Positions 34,561-44,017 of a DNA stretch of 64,000 nucleotides are shown here, one piece after another. The notes under the pieces are model-generated. The model ran no database searches and was not told the DNA's origin. It saw only the letters and a program-made list of their open reading frames with translations. This stretch comes from Mobilicoccus massiliensis. Its GTDB lineage: Bacteria; Actinomycetota; Actinomycetes; Actinomycetales; Dermatophilaceae. Location of the stretch: positions 298,551-362,550 of the forward strand of contig NZ_LN651327.1 of NCBI RefSeq assembly GCF_000826525.2. The letters are read 5' to 3'. Position 1 is the first letter of the stretch; each line of letters opens with the position of its first letter. The position numbers and the translations under genes were made by a program.

Positions 34561-36135
34561 TCAGCGGCGGCGGCCGGCCTGCGAGCGCTCGGAGAACGCA
34601 GCAGCGCCTCCACCCGAACGGGTGGATCGACCCGCTCCGCCCGGGCGCCCCTCACGTCGGGGCGCGCCCGAACGGGGTGCCGACGCCGTCGAGCTTCCAC
34701 TGCTTCCACTGCCCGAACCGCCCGAGGACGCAGCGGACTTCGCGCCCTTTCCGGATCCCTGAGTGCGACCCGCGCCACTCCCGCGGCCGGAACCACCACC
34801 GGAGCCACTGCCGCGGCTCGAGCGACGGCGCCGACCCTGACCGCGCGATCCTTCGTGGACCGCGCCTCGGTCGCGGGCGCCCTCGCCTCCTCGCCGATCG
34901 CCGACACGACCGGCGGACGACGCCGCGGGGGCGACAGCGGATGCGGCCGGCCGACTGATCCCCGTCGCCGCGCTTCCCTCGGGGGCGAGTTCGACGAGCA
35001 GGGGGTGGGCGGGGTCGACGCGAGTCGTCGTGGGACGGATGCCGGCGGCCTTGGTGAGCTGCCGGACGTCCTTGGTCTGCGCATCGGTCATGAGGGTGAC
35101 CACGGTGCCTGCGGCTCCCGCCCGAGCGGTGCGACCGGAGCGGTGCAGGTAGGCCTTGTGCTCGACGGGCGGGTCGGCGTGGACGACGAGGCCGACGTCG
35201 TCGACGTGGATTCCGCGGGCGGCGATGTCGGTGGCCACGAGCGTCGTCACCTCGCCGGAGTGGAACGCGTCGAGGTTGCGCACCCGGGCGTTCTGCCCGA
35301 GGTTGCCGTGCAGTTCGACAGCCGGTACGCCGAGCCCGTTGAGCTGCTTGGCGAGCTTCTTGGCTCCGTACTTCGTGCGGGTGAACACCACCGTGCGGGC
35401 GTCGCCGCCGGTGAGGCCGGCGACGATATGCAGACGGTCCTCGGGCGCGATGTGCAGGACGTGGTGCTCCATCGACGACACCGGCGACTGCGCCGAGTCC
35501 GCGTGGTGGGTGACCGGATCGTGCAGGAACCGGTCGGCGATGACCCCGACGCCCGTGTCGAGCGTCGCGGAGAACAGCAGCCTCTGCCCGTTCTGGGGCG
35601 TCGCGGCCAGCAGCCGCTTGACGCCGGGCAGGAAGCCGAGGTCGGCCATGTGGTCGGCCTCGTCGAGCACGGTGATCTCGACGGCGTCGAGGCGGCAGTG
35701 TCCCTGCCCGATGAGGTCCTCGAGGCGTCCGGGGCAGGCGACGAGGACGTCGACGCCGCGTGCCAGGCCCTGGACCTGCGGGTTCTGTCCGACCCCGCCG
35801 AAGACGAGCAACGTGCGCAATCCCACGGCCTTCGCCAGCGGTGCGAGGGAGGCCTCGACCTGACGAGCGAGTTCGCGGGTGGGCACGAGGATCAACGATC
35901 GCGGCTGCTTCGGTCGCCGCTTGATGCTCGACGCGGCGAGTCGCGCGACGAGCGGCAGGAGGAATGCGTACGTCTTGCCCGATCCGGTGCGTCCGCGTCC
36001 GAGCACGTCACGGCCGGCGAGAGAGTCGGGCAGGGTCGCCGCCTGGATCGGCGTGGGGGTGGTGATGCCCAGGTCGTCGAGTACGGAGACGAGGGCGGTG
36101 GGCACGCCGAGGCGCGCGAAATCAGAGGTGTTCAA
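34561..36135 (-). CDS. DEAD/DEAH-box RNA helicase with Gly/Arg/Ser-rich tail
   Basis: A 524-residue RNA helicase. Q motif and motif I are in TPTPIQAATLP and GRTGSGKTYAFLLP. Motif Ia is PTRELARQ, motif II DEADHM (DEAD), motif III SATLD, and motif VI HRSGRTARAG. After about residue 400 the chain is a low-complexity tail rich in Gly, Ser and Arg that likely binds RNA, as in cold-shock helicases. The start is an unusual TTG at 36135, chosen because GAAGGA lies at the right distance and the helicase N-terminal NTSDFARLGVP follows directly. Confidence 0.9.
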   Translation of the reverse strand: MNTSDFARLGVPTALVSVLDDLGITTPTPIQAATLPDSLAGRDVLGRGRTGSGKTYAFLLPLVARLAASSIKRRPKQPRSLILVPTRELARQVEASLAPLAKAVGLRTLLVFGGVGQNPQVQGLARGVDVLVACPGRLEDLIGQGHCRLDAVEITVLDEADHMADLGFLPGVKRLLAATPQNGQRLLFSATLDTGVGVIADRFLHDPVTHHADSAQSPVSSMEHHVLHIAPEDRLHIVAGLTGGDARTVVFTRTKYGAKKLAKQLNGLGVPAVELHGNLGQNARVRNLDAFHSGEVTTLVATDIAARGIHVDDVGLVVHADPPVEHKAYLHRSGRTARAGAAGTVVTLMTDAQTKDVRQLTKAAGIRPTTTRVDPAHPLLVELAPEGSAATGISRPAASAVAPAASSAGRVGDRRGGEGARDRGAVHEGSRGQGRRRRSSRGSGSGGGSGRGSGAGRTQGSGKGAKSAASSGGSGSGSSGSSTASAPRSGAPRREGRPGGAGRSTRSGGGAAAFSERSQAGRRR

Positions 36136-36321
36136 GAAGGTCCTTCGTTGACAGGTCCCGCACGGCCGGCGCCCACACGAGCCCGGGGGGCTGCGACGGC
36201 CGGCGGCCACCGTGGCCGCCCGGTCCGTGGCGGGGTCGTACGGACCGACTGAGGTGTCAACCGTACGGCATCGGCGCTGATTCCCGCGTCTTGAGTGTCG
36301 GCGTCGGGTGGCGGGCACGTC

Positions 36322-37062
36322 TCAACGCCGCGCGCTGCGCCGGAATCGGGTGGGGGTGAGCCCGGTGAGACGCGCGAAGGTGCGGCTGAACGCGGCCTGG
36401 TCGTAGAAGCCGCAGTCCGAGGCGATGCGGGCGATGGGGTCGTCGGTGTCGACGAGCAGCTGGGCCGCGAGCTCCATGCGGGTGGTGAGCACGAGTTGCA
36501 GTGGGCTTCGGTGGAAGACCCGACGGGTGCGACGTTCGAGGGTGTCGACGCTGCAGCCGGCGATCTCGGCGAGTTCGGAGATGCGGATCTGTTGGTCGAT
36601 GTTCTCGGAGATGTGCTCGACGACCCGGGTGAGCGAGGTCATGGCCGGGTCGTCGACGGCGTCGGCCCCGACGTCCTGGGACAGCGACGCGAGCCCGACG
36701 ATGCGATCGCCGGCGCGCAGGGGGACCTTGTTCGTGAGGAACCAGCGCGGACGCCCTCCCCGCGGGCTGATGAGCTCGAGTTCGTGCCGCAACGTGCGTC
36801 CGTGCTCGATGACCGCGGCGTCCTGCGTCTCGTAGCGCTCGGCGAGTTCGGGCACGAAGAGTTCCGCGGCCGTACGCCCGAGCACGTCCCGCCGGGAGCG
36901 TTTGCCGGCTCGGTGCACGAACGTCGTGTTGACCGCGACGTACCGGCCGTCGGCGTTCTTGACGCAGAACATCGTCGTCGTCAGGTCGTCGAGCAACGCG
37001 AGCATCGCCTCCGACATCGCGGCCCGCAGCTCGGGTGTGAGCAGATTCGGCTCGGTGCTCAC
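36322..37062 (-). CDS. PAS-domain AraC-family transcriptional regulator
   Basis: A 246-residue regulator. The N-terminal part is a PAS sensor (TMFCVKNADGRYVAVNTTFV ... LGRTAAELFVPELAERY). The C-terminal ~100 residues hold two helix-turn-helix units of the AraC type: IRISELAEIAGCSVDTLERR and DPIARIASDCGFYDQAAFSR followed by GLTPTRFR. The GTG at 37062 is preferred because the longer ATG version adds 40 unconserved residues. Target genes are unknown; the flanking genes give no clear hint. Confidence 0.82.
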   Translation of the reverse strand: MSTEPNLLTPELRAAMSEAMLALLDDLTTTMFCVKNADGRYVAVNTTFVHRAGKRSRRDVLGRTAAELFVPELAERYETQDAAVIEHGRTLRHELELISPRGGRPRWFLTNKVPLRAGDRIVGLASLSQDVGADAVDDPAMTSLTRVVEHISENIDQQIRISELAEIAGCSVDTLERRTRRVFHRSPLQLVLTTRMELAAQLLVDTDDPIARIASDCGFYDQAAFSRTFARLTGLTPTRFRRSARR

Positions 37063-37204
37063 CGGATCACCGCTCGCGCGCGTCCGCCGACGCCCACTCG
37101 GTGCGGCGGCGACGGGAGTCGGGGCACCGGTCGCACACCGAGAGCGTACGGGGCAGGTGAAGCCCATCGTCCGCTCGGTCACGGCCGGCGCGAATCACAC
37201 CAGG

Positions 37205-37771
37205 TCAGGCGCGCCGATATGTCGTCAGGAGGACTCCGGCCGGAAGGCGCTCGACGTCTCGCAGGTCGAACTCCCGCACCCCGTACCCGAGGCGGGTGAG
37301 AGGGATTCCGGAGCCGAAGAGCACGGGATTGACCTTGAGCTGGAGTTCGTCGATCTCGTCGATCAGCTGCGCGGCGAGGTCCGCGCCACCGCAGAGCCAG
37401 ATGTCCCTCCCGTCCTCGGTCTTGAGCGCGCGGACGGTCTCGACGACGTCTCCGTCGACACGCGTCACGGTCGGGTCCTGCGGAAGGGGCCGGTGCGTCA
37501 CCACGTACTGACGCAGGTGGGGGTACGCACTGCTCAACCCGGCCTCGATCGCCGGTCGGTGGGTGGCCTCGCCCATGATCACCGTGTCGAACCGTCGCGG
37601 GGATCCGTCGACGCCGAGGGCATCGCGAACGTGCGCCGGGCAGGTCTCGGGGTAGCGCGCGAACAACTCGACGAGGGTGGCCGGATCGGCGGGGAAGCCC
37701 TCGGCCCCGCCGTCGGGACTGGCGATGAAGCCGTCGATCGAGGTCGCGACGTAGTAGACGAGGTCACGCAT
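37205..37771 (-). CDS. dihydrofolate reductase family protein (RibD C-terminal type)
   Basis: A 188-residue reductase-fold protein. It starts RDLVYYVATSIDGFIA, typical of the stand-alone DHFR-like/RibD-C family, and contains MGEATHRPA, a nucleotide-binding type DIWLCGGADLAAQLIDEIDE stretch and NPVLFGSGIPL. These proteins are presumed NADPH-dependent reductases, mostly uncharacterised. It is separate from folA and rib genes, so the substrate is unknown. Confidence 0.82.
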   Translation of the reverse strand: MRDLVYYVATSIDGFIASPDGGAEGFPADPATLVELFARYPETCPAHVRDALGVDGSPRRFDTVIMGEATHRPAIEAGLSSAYPHLRQYVVTHRPLPQDPTVTRVDGDVVETVRALKTEDGRDIWLCGGADLAAQLIDEIDELQLKVNPVLFGSGIPLTRLGYGVREFDLRDVERLPAGVLLTTYRRA

Positions 37772-37917
37772 CGGGCACTCCGATCACTTCAGGTGTCGTG
37801 GCCCGGCCCATCATCATCACTCGTGCGTCCCACCACCACCGATTATGTCCCGGGGGGCCGTGGAATCCACGCCGAATCGACAAGACGGCCCGCGCGCCGG
37901 GCGCCGATACTGGCCCG

Positions 37918-40900
37918 ATGAGTGAGCAGACGACGATGTCCCCGGTCGAGAGCGACCTCGCTCGCGATGCCCTTCGTCCGTTCGTCGAGGACGCGGTCGC
38001 GCTGGCCCGACGGTGGGCCGAGGCGACCGAGCGTGAGCAGACGAAGGCCGAGCGGGCCACGACCGGTCAGCTCGCCTCGCTGGTGCGTGACGAGGAGGGG
38101 CTCGACTTCGCCGTCCGGTTCGTCGACCGCGTCGCCCGGCCCGAGGACAACCGGGCCGCCGCGCACGAGTTGTCGCACCTCACCACGAAGAACGCCTCGG
38201 CGTTCCTCGCCTCCACCGACCGGGCGCTGCTCGGTCTCGGAGCCAAGGTCGCGCCCCTCGCGCCGTCGTTCGTCGTGCCGCTCGCACGAATGCGGTTGAA
38301 GCAGATGGTCGGTCACCTCGTCGGCGACTCCCACGACCCCGCCCTGCGCAAGCACCTCGCACGCGCCCGCGCCGAGGGATTCCGCCTCAACGTCAACCTC
38401 CTCGGCGAGGCCGTGCTCGGCGAGAATGAGGCCGCCTCCCGCACCGCGCGCGTCACCGACCTGCTGCGCCGTGACGACGTCGACTACGTCTCGATCAAGG
38501 TGAGCTCACTCGTCAGCCAGATCAGCACGTGGGACCACGAGGGCACCGTCGCGCACTGCCTCGACCGGTTGCGCCCGCTCTACCGGGTCGCGAACGAGAA
38601 GTCGCCCAAGGCGTTCGTCAACCTCGACATGGAGGAGTACCGCGACCTCGACCTCACCCTCGACCTGTTCAAGCGGATGCTCTCGGAGCCGGAGTTCGAA
38701 CAGCTCGAGGCCGGCATTGTGCTGCAGGCCTACCTGCCCGACGCCATGCCCGCACTCGAAGGACTCGTCGAGTTCGCGCAGGAGCGGGTCGCCAAGGGCC
38801 ACGCCGGCATCAAGATCCGCCTGGTCAAGGGCGCCAACCTGGCGATGGAGCAGGTCGAGGCCGCCATCCACGGCTGGGAGCAGGCGCCCTACCGCTCCAA
38901 GGAGGAGGTCGACGCCAACTACCTGCGCTGCGTCGAACGACTGCTGCGCGAGGACGCCGCCGGCAGCCACGACGGCCGCCCGGCCCCCGTGCGCGTGGGC
39001 GTCGCGAGCCACAACCTCTACGACATCGCCGTCGCCCACCTGCTCGCCGAGCACCGCGGCACCTCGGGCGCGCTCGACATCGAGATGTTGCAGGGCATGG
39101 CCCCGGCACAGTCCCGCGCGGTCAAGGAGACGGTGGGCACCGTGCTGCTCTACACGCCGGTCGTCGCCCCCGAGGACTTCGACGTCGCCGTCAGCTACCT
39201 CATCCGCCGCCTCGAGGAGAACGCCACCCCCGGCAACTTCCTCCACGCGATCTTCGACGACGGCGACACGCGCGGCTCGGGCGAAGACCCGATGGGCGAG
39301 CAGGAGCAGCGCTTCCGCGAGTCCGTCGAGGCGATCCCGACGACGTCGGTCGGGCCGCAGCGGCGCTCCGAGCGCGCCCGCATCGCCGACGAGTTCGACA
39401 ACACCCCCGACTCCGACCCGGCGCTGCCGGCCGTCCGCGCGTGGGCGAAGGCCGCGCTCGAGGCGACCCCGGACGAGCTCACCTCACCGGTGCTCCGCTC
39501 CACCGAGGAGGTCGACGAGGTGATCGCGACGGCGACCCGCGCCCACCAGGAGTGGGCCGCGCGACCGGCGTCCGAACGCGCGGGCATCCTGCGGGAGGCC
39601 GCGCGTGAGCTCGAAGCCCGCCGTGGGCGGTTCCTCACCGTCATGGCGGCCGAGGGCGGCAAGACGGTCGAGCAGTCCGACCCCGAGATCAGCGAGGTCA
39701 TCGACTTCGCGCGGTACTACGCCGACCGCGCTCTCGACCTCGAGAAGGGCCTCGCGACCGACGGCGCGACGTTCACCCCGAGCCCGGTCACGCTCGTCAC
39801 CCCGCCGTGGAACTTCCCCGTCGCCATCCCGCTCGGCGGCGTCCTCGCGGCCCTCGCCGCGGGGTCGGCGGTCGTCATCAAACCCGCGCACCCGACTCCG
39901 GGTTGCGTCGAGCTCGGCATCGAGGCGCTTCACGCCGCCGGCGTCCCGGCCGACGCGGCACAGGTCGTCCGCACCGGCGAACGCACCACCGGCCGGCACC
40001 TCGTCAGCCACCCCGACGTCGAGACCGTCATCCTCACCGGGGCCAGCGAGACCGCCCGCATGTTCGCCGGTTGGCGCACCGAGCACGAGCACGGCGCACG
40101 GGTGTACGGCGAGACCTCCGGCAAGAACGCCCTCGTCGTCACCCCCGCCGCCGACCTCGACCTCGCCGTGGCCGACCTCGTGAAGTCGGCGTTCGGGCAC
40201 GCGGGGCAGAAGTGCTCGGCCGCCTCGCTCGCGATCCTCGTGGGATCGGTGGCGACGTCCGAGCGGTTCCGCCGTCAACTCACCGACGCAGTCTCGTCGC
40301 TGCGGGTCGGCTGGCCGCAGGACCTCTCGACGACGATGGGCCCGATCATCGAGCCGGCCGACGGCAAGCTCCTGCGCGCCCTCACCACGCTCGAGCAGGT
40401 TGAGAGCTGGATCGTCGAGCCCCGGCAGCTCGACGACACCGGCCGCCTGTGGTCGCCCGGCCTCAAGGAGGGCGTGCAGCCCGGCTCGTTCTTCCACCTC
40501 ACCGAGGTCTTCGGGCCGGTGCTCGGCCTCATGACGGCCGACACCCTGGAGGAGGCGATCGAGCTGCAGAACGCCACGGCCTTCGGCCTCACCGGCGGGC
40601 TGCACTCGCTGGACGCCGTGGAGATCGACCAGTGGTTGGAGCACGTCGAGGTCGGCAACGCGTACGTCAACCGGCACATCACCGGCGCGATCGTGCGCCG
40701 GCAGAGCTTCGGCGGCTGGAAGGAGAGCTCGGTCGGCCCGGGCGCCAAGGCCGGCGGACCCAACTACGTCGCCCAGCTCGGGCACTGGACCCCCTCGGGC
40801 CTGCCCACCCAGCTCGGCGACGTCACCGGCGAGGCGCGTCGCGCGCTGCGCGCGTTCCTCGGGTTGCTGCCCGACCGCGAGGAGCGCACCTGGCTGCGTG

Positions 40901-41451
40901 CCGCCGCCGGCAGCGACGCACGCGCGTGCATCGACGAGTTCGACGTCGAACGCGACGACTCCGACCTCGTCGTCGAGACCAACGTCTTCCGCTACCGCCT
41001 CCACCCCGACGTGTGGGTGCGCACGGGGGACGGGGTGGCGCTCGTCGAGTTGCTGCGCCTCGTCCTCGGGGCGATCGCGGTGGAGGCGCCGCTGCGGATC
41101 AGCCTCGACCCCGGCACGAGCGCGCTGCTCAAGGCCTGGCACGGGCGCGACGCCGACGCCGACGAGGCGCTGCGCATCATCAACCGGTACGTCGACCGCG
41201 CCGAGACCAGCGAGGACTTCCTCCTGCGCGTCGAACGCGGTGACGTCAGCGGTCGTCTCAAGGTGCTCGGTGACGACGCCACGCTCATGCGGGCGCTTCG
41301 CGAGGAGGAGGCCCGGGGCACGGTCACGCTCTTCGCCGACCCCGTCGTCGCCACCGGCCGCCGAGAGCTGCTGTTCTTCCTGCGCGAGCAGGCGATCAGC
41401 CGCACGATGCACCGCTACGGTCACCTCGAGCGCGGATCGGCGTCGTTCTGA
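37918..41451 (+). CDS. putA: bifunctional proline dehydrogenase / L-glutamate-gamma-semialdehyde dehydrogenase
   Basis: A 1177-residue fused enzyme oxidising proline to glutamate. The FAD proline dehydrogenase barrel covers about residues 60-460 (YVSIKVSSLVSQIS, NLDMEEYRDLDLTL, IKIRLVKGANLAMEQ). The aldehyde dehydrogenase domain covers about 525-1000: TPPWNFPVAIPLGGV, ILTGASETARMFAGW, catalytic Cys in HAGQKCSAASLAIL, and EVFGPVLGLMTAD. A C-terminal ~170-residue extension follows, as in longer PutA proteins. There is no N-terminal DNA-binding domain, so it is not self-regulating as in E. coli. ATG at 37918. Confidence 0.94.
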   Translation: MSEQTTMSPVESDLARDALRPFVEDAVALARRWAEATEREQTKAERATTGQLASLVRDEEGLDFAVRFVDRVARPEDNRAAAHELSHLTTKNASAFLASTDRALLGLGAKVAPLAPSFVVPLARMRLKQMVGHLVGDSHDPALRKHLARARAEGFRLNVNLLGEAVLGENEAASRTARVTDLLRRDDVDYVSIKVSSLVSQISTWDHEGTVAHCLDRLRPLYRVANEKSPKAFVNLDMEEYRDLDLTLDLFKRMLSEPEFEQLEAGIVLQAYLPDAMPALEGLVEFAQERVAKGHAGIKIRLVKGANLAMEQVEAAIHGWEQAPYRSKEEVDANYLRCVERLLREDAAGSHDGRPAPVRVGVASHNLYDIAVAHLLAEHRGTSGALDIEMLQGMAPAQSRAVKETVGTVLLYTPVVAPEDFDVAVSYLIRRLEENATPGNFLHAIFDDGDTRGSGEDPMGEQEQRFRESVEAIPTTSVGPQRRSERARIADEFDNTPDSDPALPAVRAWAKAALEATPDELTSPVLRSTEEVDEVIATATRAHQEWAARPASERAGILREAARELEARRGRFLTVMAAEGGKTVEQSDPEISEVIDFARYYADRALDLEKGLATDGATFTPSPVTLVTPPWNFPVAIPLGGVLAALAAGSAVVIKPAHPTPGCVELGIEALHAAGVPADAAQVVRTGERTTGRHLVSHPDVETVILTGASETARMFAGWRTEHEHGARVYGETSGKNALVVTPAADLDLAVADLVKSAFGHAGQKCSAASLAILVGSVATSERFRRQLTDAVSSLRVGWPQDLSTTMGPIIEPADGKLLRALTTLEQVESWIVEPRQLDDTGRLWSPGLKEGVQPGSFFHLTEVFGPVLGLMTADTLEEAIELQNATAFGLTGGLHSLDAVEIDQWLEHVEVGNAYVNRHITGAIVRRQSFGGWKESSVGPGAKAGGPNYVAQLGHWTPSGLPTQLGDVTGEARRALRAFLGLLPDREERTWLRAAAGSDARACIDEFDVERDDSDLVVETNVFRYRLHPDVWVRTGDGVALVELLRLVLGAIAVEAPLRISLDPGTSALLKAWHGRDADADEALRIINRYVDRAETSEDFLLRVERGDVSGRLKVLGDDATLMRALREEEARGTVTLFADPVVATGRRELLFFLREQAISRTMHRYGHLERGSASF

Positions 41452-41490
41452 GGCACCGATCGACGCAGGCGCCCTCCGCTGACGGCGGGG

Positions 41491-42111
41491 TCAGCCGGGC
41501 GTGACGACGGTCGTCGTCACCGTCGTCACGCTGGGGCGAGCGGGGGTGGAGCCGAACCCGAAGCGCACCGGCGGAGTGACCGGGCGCAGCGGGCCGAGAT
41601 CCACGCCCGTCCACGACGCGACGAGCGAGGTCACGGTGTGCACGTCGCGGGCGCCGTAGAACTCGAGACGGTCCCGCCCCGCCGTGCCCGCGGTACGGAG
41701 TCCGACCGCGCGTGCGGGCAGGTCGGTCAACCGGCAGAACGCCGGCGACGTCGCCACCCGCCGGGGGATCGCGGCCAGCAACGCACCGAGCAGAGTGCGG
41801 CCTCCGGTCGTGAACGTCAGGCGCAGCGGCCCGGCCTCGACCGACCAGCGCTGCGCCGGGCCGGTCGATCGCCCCTCGTGGACGACGCACGTCACCGGAG
41901 TGAGCACGACGTCGTCGAACGAGTAGGTGGCCGTGACGAACTCGGCGACGTCCATGCTCGGCGCGAGCAACAGTCGCTGCCCGTTCGAGCGCTCGACCAT
42001 GACATCGGTGAACGACCCCAGAGGCGAGACGGGCCAGTGACCGACGACGAGACGCGTGCCCTCCGCCGTGCCCATCCCGGCGATCCGGCCGTCGAAGACA
42101 TGACGGGTCAT
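41491..42111 (-). CDS. hypothetical protein coupled to a methyltransferase gene
   Basis: A 206-residue soluble protein that I do not recognise. It is rich in beta-strand-like segments: GRIAGMGTAEGTRLVVGHW, DVMVERSNGQRLLLAP and YSFDDVVLTPVTCVV. The C-terminus is a Thr/Val-rich stretch specified by a DNA hairpin. The ATG at 42111 overlaps the stop of the methyltransferase gene (ATGA), so both are made together. No signal peptide or membrane segment is visible. Confidence 0.7.
   Translation of the reverse strand: MTRHVFDGRIAGMGTAEGTRLVVGHWPVSPLGSFTDVMVERSNGQRLLLAPSMDVAEFVTATYSFDDVVLTPVTCVVHEGRSTGPAQRWSVEAGPLRLTFTTGGRTLLGALLAAIPRRVATSPAFCRLTDLPARAVGLRTAGTAGRDRLEFYGARDVHTVTSLVASWTGVDLGPLRPVTPPVRFGFGSTPARPSVTTVTTTVVTPG
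41500..41530. terminator. 12-bp hairpin overlapping the 3' end of the unknown gene
   Basis: CGTGACGACGGT (41500-41511) pairs perfectly with ACCGTCGTCACG (41519-41530) around a 7-base loop. It lies between convergent putA and the 206-residue gene, inside the latter's last codons, where it encodes the Thr/Val-rich C-terminus. It is likely to end transcription from putA. Confidence 0.6.
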
Positions 42112-42737
42112 CGCAGCTCCTCGTCGGTGTCGTCGTCGCGGCCGCCGACCTCGGCGGGCACGTCGCGGGAGAAGAGGCCGAGGAGGAACTCGGCGTCGGT
42201 GTGGGTGACGATGCGTCCCCAGCCCCGTGCGTTGAGCGCGACGCTCGCCTCGTTGAAGCTCTCGAGACCGGAGCAGTGCGCGTCGTCGGGCCGCGGGCTC
42301 CAGTGCACGAGCACGAGATCGGCGTCGGGTGCGGCGACCTCGTCGACGAGCGCGTAGGTCGCCGCGCGGTCCCGCGACGAGAGGTAGTAGAGCAGCTCAC
42401 TGAGCACGACGAGGTCGGGCGGGCTCTCCAGCCCGGCGGGTCGGTCGGGCAGTCGCGAGAGCTCGACCCGTGCGCTCGGAGCCTCGGCGAGTCGCGCCGA
42501 CGCCAGCGCGACCGCCTCGGTGGAGGCATCGGTCGCGAGCAGGGCCTCGGCCCGACCGACGAGCGCGGCGGCGAGTTCGCCGGTGCCACAGCCCGCGTCC
42601 CACACCACCGGGTAGGCCGGGCGCCGTAACGAGGAGAGCACGACATCGATCTTGCGTCGCTCGTACCAACTCGTCGCGACCTGCCACGGGTCGGGGTCGT
42701 CGGCGTAGAGCCGGTCGAAATCCGGCGTCGTCGTCAC
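42108..42737 (-). CDS. NodS-like SAM-dependent methyltransferase
   Basis: A 209-residue methyltransferase. It begins with the NodS-type pattern YADDPDPWQVATSWYERRK, then the SAM-binding VVWDAGCGTGELAAALV, the acidic LATDASTEAVALA and motif LVVLSELLYYLSSRD. NodS N-methylates chito-oligosaccharides, but in actinomycetes this family is widespread and its substrate unknown. It lies directly upstream of, and overlaps, the 206-residue gene. Confidence 0.8.
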   Translation of the reverse strand: MTTTPDFDRLYADDPDPWQVATSWYERRKIDVVLSSLRRPAYPVVWDAGCGTGELAAALVGRAEALLATDASTEAVALASARLAEAPSARVELSRLPDRPAGLESPPDLVVLSELLYYLSSRDRAATYALVDEVAAPDADLVLVHWSPRPDDAHCSGLESFNEASVALNARGWGRIVTHTDAEFLLGLFSRDVPAEVGGRDDDTDEELR

Positions 42738-42797
42738 GGCCCCATCGTGCCATCGCCGGGTGCAGGCCGGTGGCCTGCCCGCGTCGTCGTGGGCGCC

Positions 42798-43835
42798 TCA
42801 GGCGTCGAAGGCCGCGGTGACCTCGCCGCGGGGAACGTCGGCGATCGACGGGTGCCGCCAGGACGGCTCGTTGTCCTTGTCGACGAGGAGCGCACGGACG
42901 CCCTCACGGAAGTCGGGTTCGGTGCAGAAGGCGCGGGCGAGGACGAGGTCCTGGTCGAGGACGGCGTCGAGGGAGTCCAGGCGGCCCGCGCGTCGCAGCG
43001 CCTCGAGCGTCACGCACACCGCGAAGGGCGAGCGCGCCTCGATGGCCCGGGCGGCCTCGTGCGCCTGCTCCTCCCGCTCGCCGCGGTAGGCGCGCAGACG
43101 CTCGACGATGGCGACCGGGTCGTCACCGGTGTAGCAGGCGTCGATCCACGCACGGTCCTTCTCCAACGGGGCCGGGTGGTCGGTCGAGCCGATCCCGGCC
43201 GGTGTCGGCACGTCACCGGTCTCCAGGCCGCGCAGGATCTCCTCCAGCGAACCCGAGTCGACGAGCACGTCGGCGACGCCGAGCAGCACCGCGTCGGCCC
43301 CGGAGGCGACGTCGCTCGTCAGCGCGAGGTGGGTGCCGAACTCACCGGGGGTGCGCGCGAGCAGGTAGAGGCCGCCCACGTCGCAGAAGAAGCCGATCTT
43401 GGTCTCGGGCATCGCGACCTTCGTGCGTTCGGTGGCGATGCGCAGCGACGCGTGTCCGGCGATGCCGATGCCGCCGCCCATGGTGACGCCGTCCATGAAC
43501 GCGACGACCGGTTTGGGGTAGTCGCCGATGAGTCGGTCGAGGTCGTATTCCTCTGCGAAGAAGGCCATCGCCCCCGCCTCGTCGCCGTCGACGAGCGCCC
43601 GACGCACCGAGACGACGTCGGCGCCGGCGCACAGGCCCTTCTCGCCCTCACCGGTGATCGCGACGACCCGCACGGCATCGTCGTCCCGCCACGCCTGCAG
43701 CTGGGTGCGCATCGCGCGGACCATCTCGGGCGTGAGTGAATTGATGGCCTTGGGCCGGTCGAGGACGACCACGCCGAGTGCGCCCCGGCGATCGAACCGC
43801 ACCTGATCGGTGGCGGGGGAAGTGTCGGTGCTCAC
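42798..43835 (-). CDS. enoyl-CoA hydratase/isomerase family protein, 3-hydroxyisobutyryl-CoA hydrolase-like
   Basis: A 345-residue crotonase-fold enzyme. The oxyanion-hole segments are EKGLCAGADVVSVRRAL and VTMGGGIGIAGHASLRIATE, with catalytic Glu in MPETKIGFFCDVGGLYLLAR. Its ~345-residue length with a C-terminal extension, ending SWRHPSIADVP, is that of 3-hydroxyisobutyryl-CoA hydrolases (valine breakdown) rather than of ~260-residue hydratases. ATG at 43835. No other valine-catabolic gene is adjacent. Confidence 0.85.
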   Translation of the reverse strand: MSTDTSPATDQVRFDRRGALGVVVLDRPKAINSLTPEMVRAMRTQLQAWRDDDAVRVVAITGEGEKGLCAGADVVSVRRALVDGDEAGAMAFFAEEYDLDRLIGDYPKPVVAFMDGVTMGGGIGIAGHASLRIATERTKVAMPETKIGFFCDVGGLYLLARTPGEFGTHLALTSDVASGADAVLLGVADVLVDSGSLEEILRGLETGDVPTPAGIGSTDHPAPLEKDRAWIDACYTGDDPVAIVERLRAYRGEREEQAHEAARAIEARSPFAVCVTLEALRRAGRLDSLDAVLDQDLVLARAFCTEPDFREGVRALLVDKDNEPSWRHPSIADVPRGEVTAAFDA

Positions 43836-44017
43836 GGGAACCTCCTCGAGGTCGCGGGCGTTGTCGAGCGGGGTCGAGGCCCGGGACGTCCCGACTCCCG
43901 GCCGGACCTCAGGCTAGGCGATGACGCCGAAAGGCGCCGTCGGTGCCCTGTGGCAGACTCGCAGACGTCGGTGGGAGGGATCCGTCTCGCCGGCCGTTCC
44001 ACCGCATCGGAGTTCGC

